Part shown: in pieces, positions 47,532-57,291 of the stretch | How the letters are laid out: each line of letters starts with the position of its first letter | How positions within the stretch are numbered: the first letter of the stretch is position 1 | DNA from: Periplaneta americana | Taxonomy: Eukaryota; Arthropoda; Insecta; Blattodea; Blattidae | Direction of reading: 5' to 3' | Assembly: GCF_040183065.1 (NCBI RefSeq) | Contig: NC_091122.1 | Coordinates: forward strand, 154,278,455 to 154,342,454 | DNA: 64,000 nt | Program-made: the position numbers and the translations under genes | The notes under the pieces: model-generated | The model's database searches: none | What the model was told of the DNA's origin: nothing | Seen by the model: only the letters and a program-made list of their open reading frames with translations

Positions 47532-47678
47532 ATGGGACAAGGAGGAGACGTTTGTAGTGCTATAAATTGTAGCAACAGTAAGAGAAAGAGACCAGAGTTA
47601 TCCTTTTTCCGGTTTCCGAAAGATTCAGAAAGGTTCCTGGGTTTCCACAGGAATGCTGTGCAGAAACAAAACTGTTAA
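47532..47678 (+). CDS. THAP zinc-finger fragment, 48 aa
   Basis: The frame starts ATG at 47532 and ends TAA at 47676-47678. It contains C8-x4-C13 (VCSAINCSNSKRKR), then LSFFRFPKDSERF at 24-36, which is the conserved 'sFHrFPkd' segment of THAP domains. The second zinc pair (C-x2-H) and the conserved tryptophan are missing; where W is expected the frame has LGFHRNA. It ends soon after, as if the rest of the domain were deleted or lay in another exon. THAP domains bind DNA and form the N-terminus of P-element-like transposases. As it stands it cannot fold as a complete finger. Confidence 0.75.
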   Translation: MGQGGDVCSAINCSNSKRKRPELSFFRFPKDSERFLGFHRNAVQKQNC

Positions 47679-47815
47679 TTTGAAGTTCTTTGTGACTGTT
47701 AGAATATATTATATCCTTAAATTTCACAATGAAATGTTTCAGTCTAACCGAAAGGACATTAGATACCGGTTAAAGTTCTGTCACTTAGGCTGCTAAATTT
47801 CCAGAGAAATAAAGG

Positions 47816-48137
47816 TTAGGTCTACTTTTTTTTTCAGAGGATATATTTTTAATTGTAGCTATTAATTTTGTTATTATTTTTGTGTTATTTTACTAAAGAC
47901 GTAGAAAAATTAAGTTTGTTTTAATGAAATTTATTGATCACGTTTTATTTTCAATTCTGGTGGGATTATTATTGCTTAGGCCTACTTTTTTTCTTCAAAG
48001 GATATGTTTTTAATTATAGCTGTTAATTTTGTTGTTATTTTTATTTGTTGCTTTACTAGAGACGTAGAAAAAGTCTGTTACAATAAAATTTATTGATCAC
48101 GTTTTATTTCCAATTCTGGTGTGATTATTATCGCTTA
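47816..48137 (+). repeat. 161-bp tandem duplication inside the P-like element
   Basis: The two units start TAGGTCTACTTTTTTT (47816) and TAGGCCTACTTTTTTT (47977). Both contain GATATxTTTTTAATT, GACGTAGAAAAA and TTTATTGATCACGTTTTATT in order. The units differ at many positions, so the duplication is old. Confidence 0.85.
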
Positions 48138-48874
48138 ACCTCATCCCACTTTGTTAACTACGTAAGCCTACACTACAAGTACCGGTACACGTAAGTTACT
48201 CCATTAATTCATATTTCCATTATTATTGTTATAAAGAAAAATGCAAATTAATATTTATTGGTTTCATAGTTAATTATCGCTATAATCTTGAATGAGTGAA
48301 GCTATTATAGTAAATTTCAGTTCGTGTTGCACAAACAAAAATTATATTAACTTATTTCTTGCAGGTATCTTCGAGTTTATGGTGGAATTTAATATACTTC
48401 ATTAAAATAATAAATTAACTTTATGCATTTAATATTTAAATAATGGAAGGAAGGTGTTAATTTTTCCATTAGAACACGACAACGAAAGTGTAACATATTT
48501 TGTCGGCTGCTAAGAGAGAGATCTGCGATGATGAGGCGATAGTAGCGATCTTAGTGGTGGGCAACTACCCATGTTTGCATTTTTACTACATATTGAGCTT
48601 CGCGACTGTATATAGTAGACTGTGACTGTACTGTATTTTGATTAAACAAAAACCTAATGAAAAATGATCAAACTCAAAAGCGCAATATTTCCTAGTTTAC
48701 GTAAATGGATGAACTACTTTTCTTCCCTCCTATAATTAGTAAAGTGATTTGTTTGTATATTACGCCAGTATCTTCGAACTCCAGTCGTGGAAGGGGGTAG
48801 CAAACGGCGTTGATCCTGAGGTATAGGCAAGTTAATATTAAAAATGTTAGTAAAAATGAAAAGATGTCCCAGTA

Positions 48875-48923
48875 GAAGTTCCGCTAGCGCTGTTTGCTTC
48901 CGGTTTTTTTTGCCATTACTGTA
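48875..48923. mobile_element. Single end of a CAGTAGTGGC-type TA element
   Basis: CTTCCGGTTTTTTTTGCCAT with TACTG then TA matches, inverted, the terminus of the element at 13811. The opposite end is not seen; the element is truncated directly against copy E of the CAGGGACATC family. Confidence 0.5.
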
Positions 48924-50097
48924 CGTGGCTGGTAACAGACATAACCATTGTCATTGGAAAGGTCTTAGGTAAAAAAATATGAGAACATAGTTATTTGAAA
49001 TGTCTCTAAATGACAAAGTTTATATCTGACGATATCTGCCAATATACAAGAACGAGGTACAAAAATTGAAAACGAGTCAAAACTAGCTGAAAATATAAAA
49101 TGGATGAAATATCCACGCTTGCCATTATAAATTGACAAGTGATAAATCAACTGTAACTTATATAAAGTGATGCAGAGCGTTATGGAAATGTAATCTGTCT
49201 CACCTCTATGACGTCATACAAAAGTGCTAATTGGAGCATATGAGGGAATATGGCTCCCTTTGCAAGCTAGCTACGGAGAACAAGGTAGTCTGATCCTCTG
49301 GCGCCCGCCACCTCGCTTCTCCAGGAATCGAGTTACACTCGGTCTCGAAAATCGCTGCTGAATGGAAACAGAAATTACCGCGAGTGGCAAGAGAGCCGCC
49401 GCCACCGTCACTTGCGGGAAATACTGAACCGTCTTCTCTTTCTCGGTTCCATTATGCCTTCATCTATGTTTTATTTATTGATTCTCTTTTTCTACAGAAT
49501 TACGGTCTTACTAATAAACCGTGTATAGTTTTTACACGAGACTTATGCAGAGTTGAGACAGAAACAGTTACTAATGAACCGTGAATAAGCAATGGATGTA
49601 TAAACAGGCTGTAACTCTACAATGGGAATTGCTTTGCAATAGTTATATACACGAAACCCCTTGTTTGAGCGTTGTATATAGAGAAAAAATGGCCGCCCCT
49701 CTAACAGCTGTTCGTATCGACTGTCATTTTATGATGATGGATGCCTTGTAACCACAGAAGAACACACCAAAGAGCACAGAATAAGTAGAATAATATTGCT
49801 TTAGCTTCTACTCTTTGACCAAAATATAGTGTGGTAATCGATCAGAGCCAGTTGTACTATCGATACTTTAACACAGCACACTAGAGCGCTCTACCGGATG
49901 CAATAGAGAACCTCAGATATTCTATTACCTTTCGTAACGAAGTAATGACGAAACTATGACGTAGCTGTGTTAACAGTTAAACTGTTATACACGACATATG
50001 TAGTGATTATTAGTAAGGAATTTACACACGACTTATAAACGAGCTACTCTTTGTATAAGTATAAGACAGTTAAACGTCTGTTTATAGAGTTTTTATT
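48924..50097. other. Unassigned; open frame at 49330-49584
   Basis: A plus-strand frame is open from about 49330 to a stop at 49582-49584, after a CTTCTCCAG that could act as a splice acceptor; it includes WKQKLPRVAREPPPPSLAGN. No domain is recognised, and the later part (YVLFIDSLFLQNYGLTNKP) is AT-rich and unlike coding sequence. CTAATAAACCGTGTATAG occurs in and near it. The stretch from 49590 may be the non-coding part of the decayed transposon whose transposase scrap is at 50098. Confidence 0.3.
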
Positions 50098-50193
50098 AGC
50101 AATACTGTTAGAATTTTTCCTATAAACCATGCCTTTTAGTGTTCCGCATAAATAAAAGTCACAGGGTGTTATATCTGGGCTTCGTGGAGGCAT
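50098..50193 (-). pseudogene. Tc1/mariner-like transposase scrap (third catalytic motif)
   Basis: The minus strand reads MPPRSPDITPCDFYLCGTLK then GMVYRKNSNS, equivalent to the 'WPPRSPDLTPCDFFLWGxxK' motif holding the third catalytic aspartate. The surrounding sequence on both sides is no longer alignable by eye. It is a short remnant of a family related to those at 31830 and 35585. Confidence 0.7.
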
Positions 50194-50310
50194 ATTTTAA
50201 TTACTTTCTTCTGTAATAAATAAAGTGGATTAAAACTGGTTTTAAATAAGCTACCCCACCCTATAATTTCATACGTAATTACCGACTGAAATAAAGTTAA
50301 GTATATTGTA

Positions 50311-50545
50311 CAGTAGTAGCAAAGAACCGGACCAACCCATGCAGCTGATTTCAGAGCCTTGTTCACTCCAGAGCACGATAGACTGGTAACTAAGATTTTC
50401 GTGGTTCGAATCCTGCTTGAGAAGGAAACTTTTTTTTGTTCCCTATTCAAATTTATTCCCAATACTTTTCAATTGCTGGTAAAATTCATGTTCTGGGAAT
50501 AATAAGTTAATTAAGTAGTAAAATATCGCTGCACTCTAAATATCT
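50311..50545 (+). mobile_element. CAGTAGTAGC terminus followed by a tRNA-Thr-like SINE
   Basis: CAGTAGTAGCAAAGAACCGG and GCTGATTTCAGAG match the first ~48 bp of the TA element at 13811. From about 50365 a tRNA-like segment follows: GACTGGTAACTAAG with a CTGGTAA loop (anticodon GGT, threonine-like), then GTGGTTCGAATCC, a perfect B-box. The D-arm side is incomplete. The following ~140 bp to the ATT run would be the SINE body. No other copy in the window confirms its limits. Confidence 0.45.
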
Positions 50546-50555
50546 GAAGCTGTTA

Positions 50556-50569
50556 TATTATTATTATTA

Positions 50570-50612
<43 letters not shown>
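50556..50612. repeat. (TTA)n microsatellite
   Basis: Trinucleotide run with one CAT interruption. Confidence 0.95.
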
Positions 50613-51869
50613 GTGATTACTACAAAATGAATAAAATACATATTAAGAGAAACAAATTAGTCCAAGGTTTCAATCACACTTTCTGATAATGTAATAATTA
50701 AGGTGTGGATAAAATAGCTGTATCAGGACAGCATGGTCCATGCGTTTTGTTTACAAACATTCACTAGTTGTCACGTGTCCTCAGCGGACAGTAGTGACGA
50801 CGTATATTCAGTTCCTATCGGTTGTACTGTCCATTCATTGATATTTTAGCTAGGAGTGGAGAGCGCTCTTCCCAGCAGGTAGAGTTTTAGCAAGTGGAAG
50901 GGCGTAGTGTTTTCTTAATCTGAAGCAAGTCAAGGCCCTATCCTACATAAAGCCTATGCTGATACAGCTACTTTATCCAAACCTTAGTGATAACATACAC
51001 ATATTATATCAACCTTTTGTCATAAATTATTAGACATAATAAAAAGACAGTCCTATCACCCATTATTAGTTTCAGATGTATCACGCTCTTGGTCTGCCAC
51101 ATCAGGTCCTAAGTGGATAGAAATCCAGATCACATTGAGGGACATAGTCCGAGGCAAGATGCATTATATTTTTGTGCTTTTTACTATATTTTCTGTGGTG
51201 CTCGTTCAAAATATGCTTTTCTGGATCATTACAGGTGTTATGTCCATTTTGCAGAGCAATCATTTCTTGAAATGGGTACCTCTAATCGTTCACAGCAACC
51301 AACTTCAAAATGAAGCTTTACTTAGTCTGTATTTCAAAACCATGAACTTTTCCCCTTTTGACAATAGTACTGCTTTCTCTATAACCGTTTGAAGGGCTGC
51401 AGAAAATCGGAAATGTAGTCTGAATTATTGGATGGGTTTGAACTACTTACTTGTTTTTATTCAAATAGTTCACATACTCAGCTAACAAGTAGATTCTATC
51501 GCATTTATGTATTCCTTTCCAAACAAACCAAAACTCCTAACGTACAGAGGACAACAGTGGAGAATCTCAGGAAATCGATTAACAATATATCGGAGACTGC
51601 CAGTTCTTACACATGATAGTAAGTAAGCAAACAAAAACGAACACAAGGTCTGGTCTGGTGTATTAGGGAACGAAACTATTACCGGAAAAAACGTGGGCAG
51701 TATATCCGACTATGGTTCCTGCATCGTGGACCCTCCAAGTTTGGGCGGTGCAACTGCTCATTCTATCTATTTCAGTACACAGTCAACGAGGTAACATTAT
51801 TCTTGCACGATTTAAAGGTCGACTTTTGTATAAGACAGGGTGTAAAATACAAATCACGAAACATAATTT
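50613..51869. other. No gene seen
   Basis: Short frames at 51113..51313, 51135..51392 and 51428..51616 have no recognisable domain; composition is ordinary. Nothing else stands out. Confidence 0.45.
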
Positions 51870-52025
51870 TTTTAAATTTATTTTTTAGTAGGTTGTTTTA
51901 CGACGCTTTTTCAACATCTCAGGTTATTTAGTGCCTGAATGAGATGAAGGTGATAATGTCAGTGAAATGAGTCCGGGGTCCAGCACCTAAAGTTACCCAG
52001 TATTTGCTCATAGCGAAACATAAAT
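51870..52025 (-). mobile_element. SINE body fragment
   Basis: TAGTAGGTTGTTTTACGACG, TCAACATCTCAGGTTATTTA, GAATGAGATGAAGGTGATAA and GAAATGAGTCCGGGGTCCAG, ending near CAGTATTTGCTCAT, are words I recall from a very common arthropod tRNA-derived SINE. Only the part distal to the tRNA head is present. No second copy occurs in the window. Confidence 0.5.
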
Positions 52026-52039
52026 ATAGAACTCTTTTA

Positions 52040-55030
52040 GTTTTCATTTTTATTTTTGCTTTACTTCTTCACTCTTTCCTCTTGCTTTATTTGCTCAGTC
52101 TTTCTTCATTTTTACTTTATTTCTTCACTTAATCTTCATTGTTACTTTTTGGTTTATAACTTCACTCTTTTCTCTTGCTTTATTTGTTCACTCTTTCTTC
52201 ATTTTTTCACTTAATCTTCATTGTTACTTATTGGTTTATTTCTTCACTCTTTTCCCTTGCTTTATTTGTTCACTCTTTCTTCATTTTTTCACTTAATCTT
52301 CATTGTTACTTATTGGTTTATTTCTTCACTCTTTTCTCTTGCTTTGTTTGTTCACTCTTTCTTCATTTTTTATTTTATTTTTTCACTTACTCTTCAGTGT
52401 TACTTTTTGGTTTATTTCTTCACTCTTTTCTCTTGCTTTAATTGTTCACTCTTTCTTCATTTCTTACTTTATTTTTTTCACTTAATCTTCATTATTACTT
52501 TTTGGTTTATTTCTTCACTCCTTTTTCTTACTCTATTTGTTCATTCTTTATTCGTTTTCACTTTATTTCTTCACTTATCTTCATTGTTACTTTTTGGTTT
52601 ATTTCTTCACTCTTTCCTCTTTCTTTATTTCTTCACTCTTTCTACATTTTTTATTTTATTTCTTCACTTATCTTTATTGTTACTTTTTGGTTTATTTCTT
52701 CACTCTTTCCTCTTGCTTTATTTTTTCACTCTTTCTTCATTTTTACTTTATTTCTTCACTTAATCTTCATTGTTACGTTTTGATTTATTTCTTCACTCTT
52801 TTCTCTTGCTTTATTTGTTCACTCTTTCTTCATTTTTTACTTTATTTTTTCACTTAATCTTCATTGTTACTTTTTGGTTTATTTCTTCCCTCTTTACTCT
52901 TGCTTTATTTGTTCACTCTTTCTTCATTTTTTACTTTATTTGCGCTTAATCTTCATTATTATTTTTTTATTTATTTCTTCACTCTTTTCTCTTGTTTTAT
53001 TTGTTCACTCTTTCTTCATTTCTTACTTCATTTTTTCACTTAATCTTCGTTGTTACTTTTTCGTTTATTTCTTCATTCTTTTCTCTAGCTTTATTTGTTC
53101 ACTCTTTCTTCATTTTTTACTTTATTTTTTCACTTAATCTTCATTGTTACTTTTTGGTTTATTTCTTCACTCTTTCCTCTTGCTTTATTTGTTCACTCTT
53201 TCTTCATTTTTTACTCTATTTTTTCACTTAATCTTCATTATTACTTTTTTTTTATTTCTTCACTCTTTTCTCTTGTTTTATTTGTTCACTCTTTCTTCAT
53301 TTTTACTTTATTTCTTCACTTAATCTTCATTGTTACTTATTGGTTTATTTCTTCACTCTTTTCCCTTGCTTTATTTGTTCACTCTTTCTTCATTTTTTCA
53401 CTTAATCTTCATTGTTACTTATTGGTTTATTTCTTCACTCTTTTCTCTTGCTTTGTTTGTTCACTCTTTCTTCATTTTTTATTTTATTTTTTCACTTACT
53501 CTTCAGTGTTACTTTTTGGTTTATTTGTTCACTCTTTTCTCTTGCTTTAATTGTTCACTCTTTCTTCATTTCTTACTTTATTTTTTCACTTAATCTTCAT
53601 TATTACTTTTTGGTTTATTTCTTCACTCCTTTTTCTTACTCTATTTGTTCATTCTTTATTCGTTTTCACTTTATTTCTTCACTTATCTTCATTGTTACTT
53701 TTTGGTTTATTTCTTCACTCTTTCCTCTTTCTTTATTTCTTCACTCTTTCTACATTTTTTATTTTATTTCTTCACTTATCTTCATTGTTACTTTTTGGTT
53801 TATTTCTTCACTCTTTCCTCTTGCTTTATTTTTTCACTCTTTCTTCATTTTTTACTTTATTTCTTCACTTAATCTTCATTGTTACGTTTTGATTTATTTC
53901 TTCACTCTTTTCTCTTGCTTTATTTGTTCACTCTTTCTTCATTTTTTACTTTATTTTTTCACTTAATCTTCATTGTTACTTTTTGGTTTATTTCTTCCCT
54001 CTTTACTCTTGCTTTATTTGTTCACTCTTTCTTCATTTTTTACTTTATTTGCGCTTAATCTTCATTATTATTTTTTTATTTATTTCTTCACTCTTTTCTC
54101 TTGCTTTATTTGTTCACTCTTTCTTCATTTCTTACTTCATTTTTTCACTTAATCTTCGTTGTTACTTTTTCGTTTATTTCTTCATTCTTTTCTCTTGCTT
54201 TATTTGTTCACTCTTTCTTCATTTTTTACTTTATTTTTTCACTTAATCTTCATTGTTACTTTTTGGTTTATTTCTTCACTCTTTCCTCTTGCTTTATTTG
54301 TTCACTCTTTCTTCATTTTTTACTCTATTTTTTCACTTAATCTTCATTATTACTTTTTTATTTATTTCTTCACTCTTTTCTCTTGTTTTATTTGTTCACT
54401 CTTTCTTCATTTCTTACTTCATTTTTTGACTTAATCTTCGTTGTTACTTTTTCGTTTATTTCTTCACTCCTTTCTCTTGCTTTATTTGTTCACTCTTTCT
54501 TCATTTCTGTCTTTATTTTTTCACCTAATCTTCATTGTTACTTTTTTGGCTTATTTCTTCACTCTTTTCTCTTGCTTTATTTGTTCACTCTTTCTTCATC
54601 TTTTACTTTATTTTTTCACCTGATCTTCAGTGTTACTTTTTGGTTTATTTCTTCACTCTTTTCTCTTGCTTTATTTGTTCACCCTTTCTTCATTTCTTAG
54701 TTTATTTTTTTCACTTAATCTCCATTGTTGCTTTTTGGTTTATTTCTTCATTATTTCCTCTTGCTTTATTTGTTCACTCTTTCTTCATTTTTTACTTTAT
54801 TTTTTCACTTAATCTTCATTGTTACTTTTGCGTTTATTTCTTCACTCTTTCCTCTTCCATTATTTGTTCACTCTTTCTTCATTTTTTCGATTTATTTCTT
54901 CACTCTTTCCTCTTGCTTTATTTGTTCATTCTTTCTTCATTTTTTTTCATTCTTTCCTCTTCCATTATTTGTTCACTCTTTCTTCAATTTTTCGCTTTAT
55001 TTTTTCACTATTTTAATTCCTTTTGGTCAG
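52040..55030 (+). repeat. Pyrimidine-rich ~90-bp tandem array with 1109-bp higher-order repeat
   Basis: The basic unit contains TTTATTTCTTCACTCTTTTC, TTGCTTTATTTGTTCACTC and TTCACTTAATCTTCATTGTT, roughly 80-100 bp with many length variants. Blocks repeat almost exactly at a distance of 1109 bp: 52222 onward matches 53331 onward, with the same order of variants through about 53230/54340. The plus strand is nearly purine-poor throughout. The many overlapping frames rich in Phe, Leu, Ser and Tyr are by-products of the repeat. Edges (52040-52200, 54450-55030) are more irregular. Confidence 0.95.
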
Positions 55031-55335
55031 TTTGTTGACTTTCTTCATTCTTCCGTTTCGGTTTATTCCTTCATCCATTCTTAACCGTTTCTTTTTTATT
55101 TACCTCTTCTCTACTTCTTCATTCTTTCTTTCTGTTTTAATTCTTCACTCGTTCTTCATGCTTTTCTGTTTGCTTTATTTCTTCACTTTCTCTTCATTCT
55201 TTATTTTTGCTTTCTTCCTTCGGTGTTTCTTTCCTGTCAGACCCAATTTCTTCATCATTTCTTCCTTCTTTCATTTCATACTTGCTTCATTCTTTATTCC
55301 GTATTTCTTCCTTCTTCCTTTCCTATTGAAATTCA
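55031..55335. repeat. Irregular pyrimidine-rich sequence
   Basis: CTTCATTCTTT-like words continue without a clear period, as decayed array edge. No gene. Confidence 0.7.
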
Positions 55336-55545
55336 AATTATGATTTAACGACGCTCCCAACTGCAGATGTTATATGAGCGTCGCCGGTATGCCGGAATTT
55401 TTGTCCTGCAGGAGTTCTTTTACATGTCTACTGACATGAGCCTGTCGCAATTAACACACTTAATTGCCATCGAACTGGGCCGGAATCGAACCCGCAACCT
55501 CGAGCATAGAAGACCAGCGCTATACCAACTACACTACCGAGGCCG
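55336..55545 (-). mobile_element. tRNA-derived SINE, second copy
   Basis: It shares TTTAACGACGCTCCCAACTG, TTGTCCTGCAGGAGTTCTTT and ACTGACATGAGCCTGTCGCA with the copy at 46001. The tRNA-like head at its right end has GGTTCGATTCC-like and A-box-like words on the minus strand. A short deletion removes the GCCAGTAAA segment. No duplication is obvious at the flanks, which are low-complexity. Confidence 0.85.
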
Positions 55546-55880
55546 ACCTCTCCTACTGATTCTTTCCTAAATCTTTGTTTTCTATTTCGCTGTTTCTTAC
55601 TCAATTCTTTCTCCATCCTTTCTTTCTTAATTTTTTCGTTTCTTTCTTATTTTTTCTATTTATTTGCGCTTTCTATTCTACCAATTTCTTTCTTTGCTTC
55701 TCAATTCTGTAGTTATTTATTTTACCTATCCATTCATTCATTAATTTTTTAATCCTCCTTTCTTCCCTGCTTATTAATTTTCTTTTTCCTTTCATTTTTG
55801 CTCCTTTTCTTCTTCTTCTTCTTTCCTTCCTTAATTCTTTGTTTTATCCTCGTCTCCCTTTCTTCTTTCCTTCGCTATTT
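55546..55880. repeat. TTTC-rich low-complexity sequence
   Basis: Pyrimidine-rich sequence with TTTCTTTC and TTCCTTC words and no fixed period. No gene. Confidence 0.8.
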
Positions 55881-56635
55881 CCTGCAGCCCGTGTATTGAT
55901 CACAGCTTAGCCTCTCCTAGATGTCCAACATTACAATAACTTGCTGTGAAATTCTTCACCGAGTTCATCTGTCTTCTCCAGACATTCCCCCGGGCAATTT
56001 GTCGTCAAATGTTTGCATTCGTGTTCTCCAAGAGTAACTTAATGACGGGAGAGGTTATGAAATAATTCCGCATTGTATAAACACGCCAGATGTTCAGCAC
56101 AGACATTCCTGGTGCGAGAGCAGGGAACAGGTGCAGGCGAGCTATGAATTGCGAGCTGGGAGGAGGTAGAAGAGGTGTCGCTGTTAACATTTCCCGCGTC
56201 CAAGACTAATGCTGACGTGGCGTCGTTTAAAAGTGAGCATGGAAACAGCGCGCCGCCTCACAAATCACACATTCATATTTTTCGGTACGTACGCGGATTG
56301 CGGTCCGTGTTTTTAACTGCCTTGCACTTTAAAAATGCTGCTAAAACGTTTAATCGTACTCCCTCAGGCACCAAAATAACCATTAGTTATGTAGCTGCTT
56401 GATGTGTCGTTGGTTCAGGACATGAATTATTTCAATACTCTCAATTACATGTATGAAGGATTCTGTAATTTAACTTTTATTACAAGCTCTCCTTATTTTC
56501 TCATTTTACGAAGTGGCTAAGAATATGTTTTGACTTTAGATAAGCGTTTTTCAACTTTTTCAATACGTGTGCACTTACGGTGTAATTAAAAACCCCGCTA
56601 CACACTCATATAAGTATCATTCCATGCAAAAATAG
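55881..56635. other. Single-copy-looking, GC-richer island
   Basis: From about 55885 to 56400 base composition is less AT-rich than its neighbours and many CpGs occur (for example GCGCGCCGCC near 56249). No part is repeated in the window and no TE motif is visible. A 75-codon plus frame at 56175..56402 has no recognised domain. It could be host regulatory sequence or an untranslated exon, but nothing proves it. Confidence 0.3.
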
Positions 56636-56639
56636 TACA

Positions 56640-57291
56640 TTATGCAACGAGCCTCTAATGGTAGTAATTAAGACGCGAGTATGTTCGTTTATGAAGCGAG
56701 CGCAAGCGAGTTTCATAATTTTCATACGAGCGTCTTAATTACCATTATAGGCAAGTTTCATACGACTTTTTATGCTCGACCATATTTCTAACTTGAAATT
56801 ATTCATAAGTATTCATGTTATGGTTATGTGAGGAGCGGAACTGACCTTCTAAATTGTGCGATGTGCGCAGACGCGAAAGTATTGATTTTTTCCGAGGAAC
56901 GAATGTCATTGACCTTGACATAATCTAGAGAATAACATAAACATTAATCTTGATATAACCTGAAAATTGATTTAGAATTGAAAAACGAGATGTCAGATTG
57001 AATTTATTTGAATATCATTTACAATTAATGCTAATTATTATAGTAACAGAACATAACCTTCTGCGACAGTATTGGATTTCCAGCCTCCGTGACTTTTCGC
57101 TAGTTATCTTTCGATTGCATATCCGAGAATAATCGATACTTGCGCTTTTATAATGCTACAATGGTGATTTCTCATTGGCTGAACAACTGAACTACAGTAT
57201 AATGAATAGGTGTACTTTAATGAGGTGCATTAAAGGGCTACTACCAGGTGTATAATTACTACATTTCGGCAAGGTCGAGCATAAAGTATGT
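56640..57291. mobile_element. Element with internal hairpin and diverged TIRs
   Basis: Left CATTATGCAACGAGCCTC with GGTAGTAATTA and right (reverse complement) CTTTATGCTCGACCTTGC with TGTAGTAATTA are diverged inverted repeats. Just inside the left end lies a strong hairpin: GGTAGTAATTAAGACGCGAG pairs with ACGAGCGTCTTAATTACCAT around GCGAGCGCAAGCGAG. A fragment of the same hairpin region is at 42513. The interior has no coding motif. The exact termini are approximate. Confidence 0.55.

Larger units (their letters stand above)
47294..48624 (+). mobile_element. P-like element with THAP exon (7-bp target duplication)
   Basis: The left end CACAGTCTACTATATACAGT and the right end (reverse complement CACAGTCTACTATATACAGT) are perfect over at least the first 20 bp. 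The flanks are ACTGTAC on both sides (47287-47293 and 48625-48631). Copy A of the host element has that heptamer once, so the 7-bp duplication is directly demonstrated. The 1331-bp interior encodes a THAP domain start (47532..47678) and a 161-bp tandem duplication, but no catalytic domain. THAP fingers at the N-terminus and CA-starting termini are features of P-type transposases; canonical P elements make 8-bp duplications, so the relationship is inferred, not proven. Confidence 0.85.
46435..48872 (-). mobile_element. TA-flanked TIR element, CAGGGACATC family, copy E, interrupted
   Basis: It starts CAGGGACATC at 46435 and ends GATGTCCCAG at 48872 (one changed base in the right end), with TA on both sides. 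Without the 1.33-kb insertion at 47294..48624 it is about 1.1 kb and aligns with copy A in the same orientation. Copy A provides the empty site (GTTAATACTGTACTGTATTT at 964-983). Confidence 0.9.

Noticed and set aside
49330..49584. Plus-strand coding exon after CTTCTCCAG
   Set aside because: The frame is open for about 85 codons, but its second half is AT-rich with no domain, there is no donor at a sensible place, and the region contains transposon-like words.
52040..55343. Many overlapping open frames rich in Phe, Leu, Ser and Tyr, resembling membrane proteins
   Set aside because: They arise in all plus-strand frames from the pyrimidine-rich tandem array and repeat with its period; no start context, domain or composition supports a gene.
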